Positions 10,043-21,782 of a DNA stretch of 64,000 nucleotides are shown one piece after another. Below the pieces are notes generated by a model, which did not search any database, had not been told where the DNA came from, and saw only the letters and a list, made by a program, of their open reading frames with translations. The stretch comes from Phellopilus nigrolimitatus (taxonomy: Eukaryota; Basidiomycota; Agaricomycetes; Hymenochaetales; Hymenochaetaceae). Each line of letters starts with the position of its first letter. Position 1 is the stretch's first letter. A program made the position numbers and the translations under genes. The stretch lies in assembly GCA_021029095.1 (NCBI GenBank), contig JAJOHG010000013.1:310001-374000 (forward strand), read 5' to 3'.

Positions 10043-12734
10043 CTAATGCGAGGGAGCAGCTATCTCACTCCTTCGACTGACATCTTCTACGCGAAGTATC
10101 AATGTACAAAGCCCTGCGAGAACAAACACAATAGCACTCGTGTAGACTGGTAGAGACCGGGAGACTACAAGCAGAGCACCACCGAGGACTGGCGCGATCA
10201 TCCCGCCTCTGCCAATTTGAAGTATCGTTAATAACTTTACATTCACCCCGAAGTATAAATTGGCGCACATTCGGGACAAGGCAGATGCAGACCCACAAGC
10301 GGTACCTCGAACTATCTGAATTTAGCACAAAGCCGAAGACGATGGGATGAGTAGCCAAAGCAAAAACAGCTTACCTGCTGTTCCGAATATCTCTGGCGTC
10401 CAACTTCAAGCACATCAATATAGGCGCCAAACGAATAGCGCTAGTGACTTACCCATACAAGATAGCCCACATCGTCTGAATAGATGTCAGCAAGCGCCAG
10501 GTGACGATAAAGTGGAACTTACTGTAGAGCTGAGGCTTATCCCAGTTGTACTCAATCGAACCGCAAGAGAGCTCTCAGCAAAAGTGAAAGCAAGGCAGAA
10601 AGCAGCCGTAACAAAAGTGCTTCCCGCGAGCGACCACCTCCTTCCAAAAGACGACTCGATCATGTACGCCCCAATCTACGAGAATATATTATATACGCCT
10701 AGGAGTGGCAGGCAAACAATGAGACGCACGAGTGCTCCAGGACAACCGGCAATTGTGAATATCACTACGTCCCACATAGTGGCTTCCAATGTCTTCGGCG
10801 CATTGCCAGCGGCAGGACCTCCGGTGCCCATTTCCAGCATTTTGGGCAGAAACACATTGAACATCGTATACGCTACGATATACATGTTAATGAAACTAGG
10901 TCAGCATAAATTATGTGCAGACTGACCGAGAGCCATGAAACACCACATTGCCCATACGAGCACTGTCGTCCTCCGCCATTCTGGACTCAACACCAGCGCC
11001 AGCTTGTCCAGCCATGCCCATAGCGGTTTACGTATCCAATATGGAAGTGCCCAGTAGAATTTGGCCTTTGCTTCATATAAGCTTGAGCGACGAGAAGGTG
11101 TTGCAATTGTGGATCGTTCTAGCCGAGGTCGAGCGGGAGTAGGTAGCGTAGCTGGTTTGGGTTCTGGAGAAAGAGCCGAGACACTCGAGGCGCCGGGAGC
11201 TGACGAAGTTGGCTGTCTGACACGATGTGGTGGATCTTCGTTTGCAGGTGTAGCAAAGGTGTGCGCATCCAAAGGAACTTCAGATGACCCTGTCGAGTCA
11301 TAATGCACTACTTCTGATGGGCGTGATTCGACCTTGCTCGAACCTATTGGGCTTACGCCATCAACAGCAAAAGGTTCGGTCTCGTTTGATTCTGCACCGG
11401 CTTCGAATAACACTCTGACATCACCTCGAGTCCGCTCTGCACTTTTCGGGATAAAAGGAGCTTGCTCTTCGTCTCCAGACGCAGCGTTATGCTGATCAAT
11501 CACGTCTTCCAGATCAAGCGAGAGCTCTGATCCATTAAACCGCGATATTTTCTGTAAGTTAAGCACCGCTTCTTCAGGCCTTCCTGCATGGACGAGGTAC
11601 CGGGGTGACTCATGCAGCCGAAAGAAAACAATACGTGCGAGGAAGAAGGCCAAAGTCTGCAAATATTAGTACGTATGTTTTTACGCGAGAACAGTCATAA
11701 TAAATAAGTCGCACAATAAAACCGATAGCCATAAGCAAGTATTTCCAACCCATATTCATAGTTTCGACATCACAAGGTGAGCTTGTCGAATTTTTTGGAG
11801 GACATGAATGTCCAGGAATGATAAGAATGCCCACTACAGCGGACAAAACAGATCCGAAGGAAAAGAAGACGGATAGAGCAGTAACCAGGTACTGCTTGCC
11901 TTTCGGCATATGTTCGAGCAGGAGAGTGCCATCGGTAGGCATAGATCCCTGTTACAAGTGCCTTAGCGATGAAGTCATAAATGAGTGTATAATTAACTTG
12001 CCCCAACTGAAGTACCAAGAAAAAACAATACGATGCATAGCGAAGAGAAAGAAGGAGCATAACTCGCCATAAGACCGAATATCGCGGTGAAAAAGAGCGT
12101 AAGATTGAAAGCAGTACTGCGCCCGAGGATGTCGGAACCTAGAAGCCACACATCAGTCAGCATTGAAAACCTCGCGGTCTATCAAAAATCGTACACGATC
12201 CCCATCCGACGGCCCCAATCATCATCCCGGCAAATAGGACGGAGGACAAGTAGCCGATGTAACTGTCGGAGACTATCCTCGTTGAGACGAAACTGCCGAT
12301 ATAGACAAACGAGCCTCTCACCGTCATAATGCTGCTGCACTCTGGGTAGGATAATTGCTATGGTTTGGATCCACATCTGTCGGGAAATTACGATTTGCTC
12401 GAATGTTTCACCTAATCTTACTGACATTATCCGCCAGCCATCCTGCACGCAAAATAAACAAATAAGACTCGTATGAGAGAAAACTTGCTATATTGCTCAC
12501 CGAATCCGCATAGAGTGAGCAACGTCCATTGGTAGCTCCCTATAAAGTTTATAGGCTTCACTTCTGATTTGAGAGTGAACGGCACATACCCATCCCTATG
12601 CGGTCAATAGTTCGATCAAGCGGCGTTCGTCCATCCATGTTCTGTCTCTCGGTATCCTCTGAGTCATTCACTGAATGTTCGTCGAAATAATCTTCTGCCA
12701 GCAGGAGGGACATCCGAGGCGTGATAGAGGCCAT
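10043..12734 (-). CDS. MFS transporter (SV2/SVOP-like, sugar-transporter fold)
   Basis: A 663-residue membrane carrier of the major facilitator superfamily, built from 14 exons: 12734-12590, 12539-12501, 12442-12426, 12376-12322, 12272-12195, 12138-12002, 11948-11715, 11656-10927, 10872-10730, 10675-10523, 10475-10453, 10403-10375, 10311-10269 and 10208-10043. Landmarks are QWTLLTLCGFGWLADN, GWGSCSDILGRS (the MFS loop 2-3 motif), MPTDGTLLLE, HESPRYLVHAGR, AYTMFNVFLPK, ESSFGRRWS, WTPEIFGTA and SRIGGMIAPVLGG. A long acidic, Ser/Pro-rich cytosolic loop follows the sixth helix (about residues 270-420). Exon 3 is only 17 nt and intron 6 starts GCAAGT (GC-AG). All phases close with no frameshift. 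It shares strand with the NRPS-like gene; substrate unknown. Confidence 0.92.
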
Positions 12735-13319
12735 GGCCCATATATAAGTCTAACTGTCAATGATACCGCAGGCTTTGTAAGTTCCGCGGGCGCTTCTCAC
12801 GCATGTCATCGTTGACTTACTGATGTTGCGGACAAAGCGAATAATGTTCATACAACCGCCTCCGCACCATTCAATTTCCGAGTCAGTCGTCGGTGTATCG
12901 GTAACTCAGTTAACGCTGTAAGCTCCTTCAGTAGCGCTAACAGCCTTGATTCGAGCCTTCCGTCCACCGTCTTATCGTTATCGGTTGGTGCGTCGAGTAC
13001 CGTATTGCGCGAGATGCACGCGAAATGCAATGCAAGGATGTGGTAAAGAAGACGACGGTTTTAGAGAGGTGAGGAATCGAGCTGCAGCACGGAGAGTGCC
13101 GGTGGTTGCAAACATACCCTTTGCTCTGTTACGATCTCTCATTGCTTGCTCAAACGACCTCAACTAGCAAACTTGCTCGTTCTCATTACATAAAACCAAC
13201 TCTCTGCTTTTCAAATGATATATTTTCTCTGGGGACTTGACGGTGCCAAAGTAATATTCATAATCTTCAAGAAGCGACCTCGTTCGTACCGCTTCCGCTT
13301 TCAATACGAGAAGTTGGGA
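12735..13319. other. Divergent intergenic region (MFS / F-box)
   Basis: About 585 bp that must carry the promoters of both the MFS gene (-) and the F-box gene (+). Short overlapping open frames on both strands show no motif. An in-frame upstream ATG at 13215 could extend the F-box protein by 35 residues. Confidence 0.55.
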
Positions 13320-15055
13320 ATGCACAGAAACCGGAGAAGAGTCCTAAACGACCATGGCTCGTTGAATGTGCTACCTGATGACGTACTACTGGAGGTTTTT
13401 TCTCACTTAAATGCGGAAGATGTCCTGGCATTATCGCGGGCACGTAGCTCGCTCTCAAGTTTTCACACCCCGTCTGACTAAGTCCCCGTCCTCACGTTTT
13501 CTCTCAGGTCTCTAGCGTATACCGCAATCTTTCGAACTCGTTCATTGTCTGGCACAATGTCCTGTTGCGTCTCTTGGATCGTGCGCGATATATCGACCTA
13601 CTAGCACTTGACCAGAAACCACTGAAGGATGTCGCCATCTCTGAACTTAAGCGATCTATCGTCATGGCATCTCGCGCAGAAAACAACTGGCTGAGCGACA
13701 GGCCGAAAAAAACTTCTGAAGGTCGAGTGGTTGAAAATATCGAGCAACGTTTGGACCACGTACTCTCTATCATCAAGTTCACGTCAAAACATCTGATCGT
13801 ACCTCTAAGCGGAGGGTTATTAGGATGGAATATGGAGGAAAATTGTCCTGCAGGAACGCACGAAATGGATAATGACTCTATTCTCACTGACATTGCACCC
13901 GACACATCTTCTCGGTCTCTTTTCTGTCTGTTCAGCAAAATCGAATCCGATCGGTGAGCTTGATTGATAATTTTTCTTACCCGTTCCTTTTACGAACGTG
14001 TCAAAACATAACGACAGATTTGGCGATAACGCTCGGCTGTCTGTCCTTCGCATAAAGATTCCGGAGCCTGGCTCGACCCATCCCCTTTTGTTTGAGAACG
14101 TAGCCCGGATGACTTTGTCGGCTCCTTCCATTGATGAAATTCACCTGCTAGATGTTTCCAGAAGGATGTTGTGTGTGGCATTTTCTTATCCGACGACAAA
14201 GACAATGGGCATTTTATTGGTTCGTGATTGGGATAAGCAAGAGAGTGCCATGTTTGATACCGGATTGATTTATGTAAGTGTTTCGGAGCGTCCCGATCTT
14301 CTGGAGACTGAACCAGGTGTATATAGTCGTATGGGAAATCTCCGCTCACTATGCGACTCTCCGATGATGCCGACTGCCTCATTATAGTCTCAGAGGATCA
14401 AGGTAGTGAGTTCCGTAGATGGTATCGTCTGACAGAGCTTGGCTTTAGCACATCGGACTGGAATACACTGAATTTTAAACCAGTTGGCGTTTTGGCGCCA
14501 GTAAAGCGAGAAGCCTTCAAGTGGGAGCGCGAATCGAAATTCTTGGCGGAGCCGAACACATCACCGTGTTTGTTCTGGCATCTCGACCAAACTCCACCTC
14601 ATTCCTACGCTGGTATTCCACTTCGGACTTCGACCGTAATACTGTATATCACTGTCCCGGAGGGAAACCCAGACCCGAACAGGAGGATATGGCGGGTGAT
14701 GCAGTACTACTCCGACAGAAATGGTCCATGCTCGCCTACTCGGTCGGTAGTCACATTAACGAGACCCGCAGTTAGTCCGTATGATGCAGATGGCGATCCG
14801 ATATTGTGCATCTCCTTTAACCATCTCGGCTGGATTGAAGACTTTGAATCCGGAGAGGGCAGGAAGCGAGTGCTAAAGTTGGTGACTCTTCCAGACCCTG
14901 GAACATACTTTGAAGACGATCTGACTGGTACTGCTCGGACCCTTGACATTCCTTCTGACGTGTTGGCCGATGCCTGCCATGTGCTTCTCGATGCTACGCA
15001 AGGCTTGATCGTAGTAGCTACTTTGTCTAACGGTGTCCGTACCTACTACTACTAG
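13320..15055 (+). CDS. F-box protein
   Basis: A 516-residue protein with an N-terminal F-box (NVLPDDVLLEVFSHLNAEDV at about residues 14-33, then LSR and VSSVYRNL). F-box proteins join substrates to the SKP1-cullin ubiquitin ligase; the substrate here cannot be told. Exons are 13320-13439, 13508-13953, 14018-14273 and 14327-15055. The first intron only fits frame if it starts with GC (GCACGT at 13440), a weaker GC-AG donor; the GTAGCT four bases later would create a stop at once. The remainder has a beta-rich look with several Trp and aromatic residues, as in many basidiomycete F-box proteins, but no clear LRR, WD or Kelch repeat. The start could also be the in-frame ATG at 13215. Confidence 0.85.
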
Positions 15056-15262
15056 CAATGTTCCCAATCTCTTCTGCTCGACCTTCTCGATTGCTACGCG
15101 AAGAATCGAATCGACCAGCATTCTTGTATTTAGATAGGATATTCAAATATTACATTCATTAATTTCTTCAGCATACTATATTGCATGTACTCTTATGTAA
15201 TCGACGCGTATATGTACATATGGCGAGCAGCCTGCTCACGGCGTTGACGTTGACCGTTAAAC

Positions 15263-18200
15263 ATGTCTTCTGTGTTACGACTCTCACCTTCGCCTTCGCC
15301 GACGCGACCCAACTTTCTTCATGATGATACCGACAATGACGAGTCAGACGGAGCATCTCAGCGTTCGATTTCCCTTTCGTCTCCTACTACCTCTGTACAC
15401 TCACCTCAAGAACCGTACGACATGCCCCTTCCCCCGATCTCTCTTTTACAATCATCGGATCAACATGAAACACCAAAGGCATCAGGGACGGATGATATGG
15501 AGAAAACGTCATAGAGAGAGAGCAGGACATCACTAAGGACGCTGGCGTCTCACCAACAGCCTCGGGCAGCAGTGCCCACGACTCACGAAGCTCACAGACG
15601 TCTATCACCACCTCTTCAATGAAATACCCGCCGATGCAATTGAACCTAGAGAACGACGCGTCGTCAATGGTGTCCTATTCATCAACATCGTCGCGAAAGG
15701 TACGGCCGGAGTCGAGGCTCATGGAATCTCCCGTTGGGCCCATAGTACCAGGAATTGCTCTTGTAGATTTCAATCACTTGGTAGGCGATGCGTTTCTTAA
15801 ATTCTCTTCTCAGATACTCTTACATGGCTACCTTCAGGTTGGACCAAGAATAGAGTTCAGTGAGGGTAGTATCTTCGAGGATGAACAATTGGCGTCAATT
15901 CTTCCCTTCTTAGCTCTGCCAGACGGTGCGCATTTGGTGAGCACCATTTATTTTCTTCTAACCTGACCTTCAACGTTTTCAACAGAGCAGCGAGGATTAT
16001 TCATATTTCCATCTCGTACCCTCATCTGCGCACCCGACCACCGTCTTCGGTATATCTTGTAATCGTCAAATCAAAGCTGCCGACCTTTTGTTTAAAGACG
16101 AGGATGTAACACGATCGACGGTCCAGAAGGCAGTTGTCGTGTTGGCTTCGAAGCCAGTCTTTGGACCCATTCGCGATAGGTTGGGTGTTGTGACGCGAGC
16201 TTTATTCAGTCAGCGGTGAGTTTATACGATGTTGTCGACTGAATGTTAATATGCTCAACCTTGCTGTTAAGGGATTTCCGGGAGACAGGGATTCTCGTAG
16301 ATTTCAAATCGTCTCTGGAATTATCGCTACGTACTCAGCTCACGGAAAGTGCGTTATATATGGGTGTGTCTTCATACGCTTCAAAATCAGACACAGCCCG
16401 TTTATTATCCATTGTCAGGCACAAATTTGTGTGTAATGCCTAAAATAAATATAATGCTCTACTCATTTTCGGATTAGACGAGAGCTCGTACACAAATTTC
16501 GAAACCGGACTTTACTTCTTCTGAAATCACTGATACTGCAGAAACGGGTTTGTGCTACGCGTTGCTAGAAACGTCTTTCTCTGAGAAATTTCCGCAGATA
16601 ATGTTCTATGGACACCCTGTAGAGCGGCTTTGCACATATCAATATTCCCTTATTTCGTTGATACCCGGTGCGTAGACGCCTGTAAATCTGATTTAAAAAA
16701 GAGCTGAGATTGTTCTGTGTATAGGCTTGTTGCAGAATATAGATGATTGTGGTTCGCCACCCCTTGCTTCACGTGCATCGGCTCTCGCTAGTGCGACGTC
16801 CCTCAAAACGAGTGACAGGAAAAGTCTTATGGCATATCTAGGTCTTCCGTTGGATATTTTTGGGAAGGTTCATATAGTCTCTGTTTCCTCAAATACTGTC
16901 ATACTCAAGTATTTGCATGGCCCAGGATGCCTTTTTCCAACCTTATCTTCCACTTCAGCAGGTCGATCTTACCAAGAGACCAGAAGCTACTTGTGCGGAT
17001 GCACCAACTACGATCGTCACACAGCAGAAGGAAATTGATCTACTCGTAAATGTAAGCATACATGCACATCACGTGAAAAAAGAAGAAAAAAAGAGAAACT
17101 TGACTAATACATTCTCACAAGATTGAAACCAATACATTCGAGTTCCGTGATCCGAAGCTCGAGCGCTTGGTGGCCTTGACACCTGCGGACCGAAAGTGGA
17201 TGGACGATATCGTGAGAGACGTCAATGAAGGCTGGGACGATGCCGATCCCAATCAAAGTGCAAATATCCAGTACGTCTGGCTAGCCTTTCTGGGCGTGAG
17301 GGCTATGACTTATGCAAATATTAGGTTTAAAGGAAGCGATGATTATCTTCGAACAAAGGTGAAATAAAGAATGTACACATAGTAAGCTAGCGATTGACTG
17401 GCATTTGCAGTTTGAAGAAGTACGTGACCGCTGCACTAGCATCTGTCAAATATGCGGACTTTTTGGCTGGAAGCGAGCGGTCAAACGTCGACTTCACTGG
17501 TGCAGGTAAGTGCTTTTGTGCCGATGTCCAGCGTCAATAAATGTAGAAAAAATGCGCAGATGGAGGCGATATGAACGCTATATTGGACTTCAATCCCTCG
17601 TGGATTGCTGAGTTCAAGCGGACCAACGCATTTGAGGTATGGGATCGAATCACCGATCCCATGCTTTTTGATATCGTCGAAGCTAGGTAAGCATCACTGC
17701 AGTCATAACGCAAGTTGGACTCCAGATACTTAACAGTTTTCCATGAAGGCATCCATGCACAGGGAAACCCGGCGTCGTTGAAGATATTGGACTGCGTTTG
17801 CAAGAGGGCCTGCAAGATTTGAACCTCCAGGAACAGCTGGCTCCGACCCGCGAAGCGATCTCACGCACCATCGCATCGGGATCGACAAGCTTTTTCAAGG
17901 CTGTCGAAGGTGTGCGGGAGCGTTGGGCACATCGCCCGGCAAGTTCGCTCTCCATAGCTGACGAGACGTCGTCCTCGACCGTCTCGAGTACGCCCATCGA
18001 AATCACGCGCTCTGAAATAGACCTTGCGAAGGCGAACGAAAGTAGCAGTCTGAAAAGCCAGCGATTCTCGACAGCCTCGACAGCGTCCCAGGCCGGGAAA
18101 CTGAAACCGCTTGCTTTGGCGACTTCAATACCTACGCCTCCGGCGTCAGACCCAAAGGCAACGCTTAACCTGTGGGGGTCGAGCATCGGGTCATTCATCT

Positions 18201-18589
18201 CGCAGCGCACCACGCGGCTCGCGACCCCACGTAGAGAAAGCGCGACGATTGCTAACAATGTTGTTGCACATCCAAGCCAGCCGAGCCATACAAGCCCGGC
18301 GGAGTCACTCCCGGTTGGGAGGACGTCCCGGCCTGGGAGCGGAGTAGAGAGCTCAATTGTATCGCCAGCGTCGACCCCAGTTTCAAGCTTATTTTCGTCG
18401 TGGACACTTGGGAAGGCGGCGTCGACAAAGCCTACATCGCCCGCGCCCATGACTTCGCCCGAGCAGAAAGCTGACGAACACGAAGAGAACATCGAGCCAG
18501 TTTTCCTGCCGCGAGATCTCGGCGAGTTCGAGCCACCGAGCAGTTCGAATAGTAGTATCAACAGCGTACAACCCGGGATGGCTTTATGA
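15263..18589 (+). CDS. AVL9: AVL9/DENND6-type DENN-domain protein, late secretory pathway
   Basis: Relative of yeast Avl9, needed for exit of secretory vesicles from the late Golgi, with a DENN-like fold. Conserved blocks are VPGIALVDFNHL-VGPRIEFSEG, LPFLALPDGAH, TVFGISCNRQI, STVQKAVVVLAS, LRELVHKFR, MFYGHPVERLCTYQ, TPADRKWMDDIV, GSDDYLRTK and LAPTREAISRT. The last 200 residues are Ser/Thr-rich and disordered. Main exons: 15263-15780 (with a frame break near 15505), 15838-15936, 15986-16215, 16272-16363, 16419-16428 (10 nt), 16478-16547, 16598-16667, 16725-16867, 16926-17051, 17122-17270, 17325-17358, 17411 or 17421-17505, 17560-17686 and 17749-18589. Single-base disruptions are also inferred near 16970/17008 (a compensating pair) and 17420. 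The family assignment is firm, but the exact N-terminal model is not. Confidence 0.9.
16419..16428 (+). other. AVL9: 10-nt microexon of AVL9
   Basis: The ten bases GCACAAATTT are bordered by cag on the left and GTGTGT on the right, inside what would otherwise be one 114-bp intron. Including them joins ALYMG to RELVHKFR through T-N-L, which gives the family spacing YMGTNLRELVHKFR, and fixes the phase on both sides (phase 1 in, phase 2 out). The flanking introns become 55 and 49 bp, normal for this genome. Confidence 0.82.
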
Positions 18590-18940
18590 CTATGATCTAT
18601 GGCTCAGTGGTAACTCTTGTACTCTAATTGTATTATTACAAGGGTTCGGCGGACGACAGTCTTGGTTGTCGGGCGTCATCTCGATATCAATGTATCTTCG
18701 GCCCTTGAGCAATAATATCCTTGTTTAGGGACGTACCGCAAACGCACTATTGAACGGTTGGGACGATCCTACTATACCAACAACATTACAGAAGACCGTT
18801 GGGTTGTCGTGACTACTATGCTTCGCGAGGCATCAATATTTCTGCCTATCAAAGGGCGCTGAGAGAAATAAGGTGGCCCATCCCACTCGCGAGTGTTGAC
18901 GCAAGAAAAGGTGGACAATTATTACAGGTCGCTGGACGTA
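18590..18940. other. Short intergenic region between convergent genes
   Basis: About 350 bp separate the stop codons of AVL9 (+) and the amine oxidase (-). It should contain both 3' untranslated regions. I see no coding exon. Confidence 0.6.
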
Positions 18941-20887
18941 TTATTGTCTGATACTCGTGATATGTGGTAATCCCACACAGCCACCCGCCTCAATGCAGTC
19001 GGCTAATTTATTCGTGACATTCAACCCCTCAAAGTAGGCACCATGCAAGAAGCCTAGCAAACAAAAACAAATTATAAGCAGTACTGAAGCATGTAAGAAC
19101 ACAGCATTGCGAAGGCTCGCACCGTAGTATTTCTCGCTGGATGCTTCGCCTGCAAACCAAAGCCTCTCATCGACAGTCGCACGCAAATTCTCCTGGTGTG
19201 CCGGGACGTAGGATGCCGGCATGTTTGAGTACGATCCGCGGAAAAGAGGATTGCTGTGCCATCGCGGGAAGAAAAAGTCCGTCGGTGTCGGAATGGTTGT
19301 GTTCGGGAACATGAGTCGGAGGATATTGAGCACCTCTGACTGCACTCGAGCGTCGGAAAGCGCCTCTATGCGCTTGGAGTAATCACCCTGAACAATTCAC
19401 AACGTGTATGTAGGTTGAGCGACTAGAGACGATTCAGGACTCACAGTGACTGTGACGAAGAGAATTCCGGAGCCTGGGAGGAAATCTACATGGTCGAGAC
19501 TTTGCCAAACAGGATACTTCCCTCGCTCTTTGTCTGCATAGAGCGCCATCTACGCCGCTTTCTTGTAAGCCCCTGCAAAGATGAGCTCATTTCATCGCGT
19601 ACCTCGGTATTGAACCAGAAAGTCTGAGGGAATTGGAGAAATATTTTTGTGTACGTCGTCTAACGATTGAAGGTGTAGTGTGAATTGGTAATGGAGAAAA
19701 AATTCATATACAAAATGAAATGCACGCACCATTGTTATACTCTGGATTGCCTCTTGCTTCCAGTCCGGCAGTGACGGCTTGAATACTACATCATTATTCT
19801 GAAGTACGCCGACGCTGAATGTCACCAGCACATAGTCTGCAGTCAGCCTCGTTCCGTTGGTCAGCGTTACATTGACACCCGCATCGGAGTACGCGACTGT
19901 TCGTACTGTCGCATTAAGCATGGCCTGCGATGGCGAAAGAAACTCGGCCGCCTCAGCCTGAATAATCGTCTTAAATCCGCGCTGGTCAATACACAAGAGA
20001 TTGTCCTCTGAAAAACCGCCCATATCGGGGTCGAAGGTGAAATTGTTGTTCTATAAACAAGGATATAAGTGTGACTTGGGATGCAGGGGAGCGGAAACCT
20101 TACCAGTGATGAGGCAATCCATGAGGACTCCTCGGGAGTCTGAGCATACTCCCAGTCAAAGAGATAGTATTCGGTAGTCTGGGCCGTATGAGTCAGTGGT
20201 TTTGAACCGACTAATGAATAACCAGAGCGCGCGTTCAAATCCAAAAGACCTTGGTGAAGCCTGGCTCCTTAGATTCAGAAGAAAAAAAGATATTCGATCA
20301 GAGTATACGTAAGAGACAAAATAAAGGTCACTGAATACCTGCTTTGACCGTTAAATCGGTGAAAGCGTCATCTCCGTCATTGAAGGTGTCCGTAAAATTT
20401 GTAGGGCCGTTGAAATCGTAAAACGCTTGCATGATAAAAGGATCTTCAATTTTTTACAATTATCGAACAGTTGAAACTTGCAAAGCGTACTCAGGCTTCC
20501 AAAAAGATCGTTAAACTGCGTTTTTACATGGTGCTTCTCAGCCAAGAGTAGGATCGGGTTCGCAGGTCCGTTTCCGGTCTGCGTCCCCTGCACCCAGTTC
20601 GGGCCCTGCTCGACGGTAAAAGGTTTCCCGGGCAAGCCGCCGAGGGACTTTGTCTGCATACGTCCGCCAAGCTCATCTCGCGCCTCGACGATGACGAAGT
20701 TGTCGTGTCCACGCTCGTGCAGCGTGCGCGCGGCGATGACGCCGGTCACACCGCCGCCTAGGATCAGTACCGACGCGTTTTTTTTCAGTTCTCTCGTTGT
20801 ATCATGCTGGATTTTCGCAAACGCTGCGGCCGCATTGAATTCCCAGGCACCCAGAAGAAGCAGAAGCGAGACGCTGATTTTGAACAT
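18941..20887 (-). CDS. Secreted flavin-containing amine oxidase (polyamine oxidase-like)
   Basis: A 502-residue FAD amine oxidase in eight exons: 20887-20491, 20425-20339, 20267-20104, 20050-19730, 19659-19603, 19549-19445, 19387-19123 and 19053-18941. It has a signal peptide (residues 1-22), then the FAD dinucleotide motif LILGGGVTGVIAA (41-53), EARDELGGRM, QGPNWVQG, and near the end LWFAGEASSEKYYG-FLHGAYFEG, the usual flavin-binding C-terminal block. Family members oxidise polyamines or other amines and release hydrogen peroxide; with a signal peptide this one likely acts outside the cell or in the secretory route. It is transcribed away from the glucoamylase gene and shares its upstream region. 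All phases close without disruption. The exact substrate is not visible from sequence. Confidence 0.92.
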
Positions 20888-21782
20888 GCGAACGTATCAC
20901 GAATCTCCAGAAATGAGGCGAAGCTTCAGAACCAGCAGATGAGCGGAGCTTCAGAACCAGCTCGAGATACCTAGATAGACGCAAGAAATCCTTTGTCGAA
21001 CTGGCTATTTATGCATCCCAGCGACCTTATCTTTTTATCCGTCATCTGAGCGCGGGGGAAACGAATACCGTGATGGTGAAAAGAATCTCGATCCATGTGG
21101 GAACAGCTAGCCGACGGTCACCGATGCTCACCGGTCTGTTGTGAGGAAGTCGTAGCTCAAGGAAAACGCACATTCACAAAGGCCTAAATCAGGCATGAAC
21201 TTCGTCAGACAAGTGCCTGTCTCAAGCCTAAACGGCCAAAGCGGTAGTCCAGTCGGACATAGAACGAGAGGGTAAAAGCTATTAGAGGCGTCGATTTCGC
21301 GTCGAGAGTCGAGACGGTCATCATGACCGTAAGACGACTCCTTCTAACTTGGGCCTCGACTTGCATGACACTACTCTTGCCGGTATTGCAATTATTCTCC
21401 CATTCATTCCTTGCCGAACGTCTTTGAGCTCAAGCGACTTTTAACCGTGGTTACTTTTCTATCTGGGAATCTATATACATTTCATGCTGAATTGCATGAA
21501 AAAGGCAGTGACTCGTCCATATTCACTTCAATGCCCATTATCGCCATATAACCCAAACATCTGAACCTCCTCCACTCGAAGAAGTCCGCATTATCCCATC
21601 CGCTGGACAAAACTGCCGGACTGAGGGTGGCCGGATGACGCTGATTTGACGTCGACCACGAGGTCATTCTCGGAAGCCTCGAAGGGGAGGGTATAGAACT
21701 CGAAGGCAAACCGCTCGAAGGCATGTCTACCCAAATCACCTCTTTTCTAGACCAAGCATTTCTCCCGGTGAAGTGGTGCACT
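20888..21782. promoter_or_regulatory. Divergent promoter region, amine oxidase / glucoamylase
   Basis: An 895-bp region separates the start codons of two secreted enzymes read in opposite directions. It must hold both promoters. A TATA-like ctatatac lies near 21470, about 310 bp before the glucoamylase start. An in-frame ATG at 21723 could lengthen the glucoamylase N terminus, but would bury the signal peptide. Confidence 0.5.
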
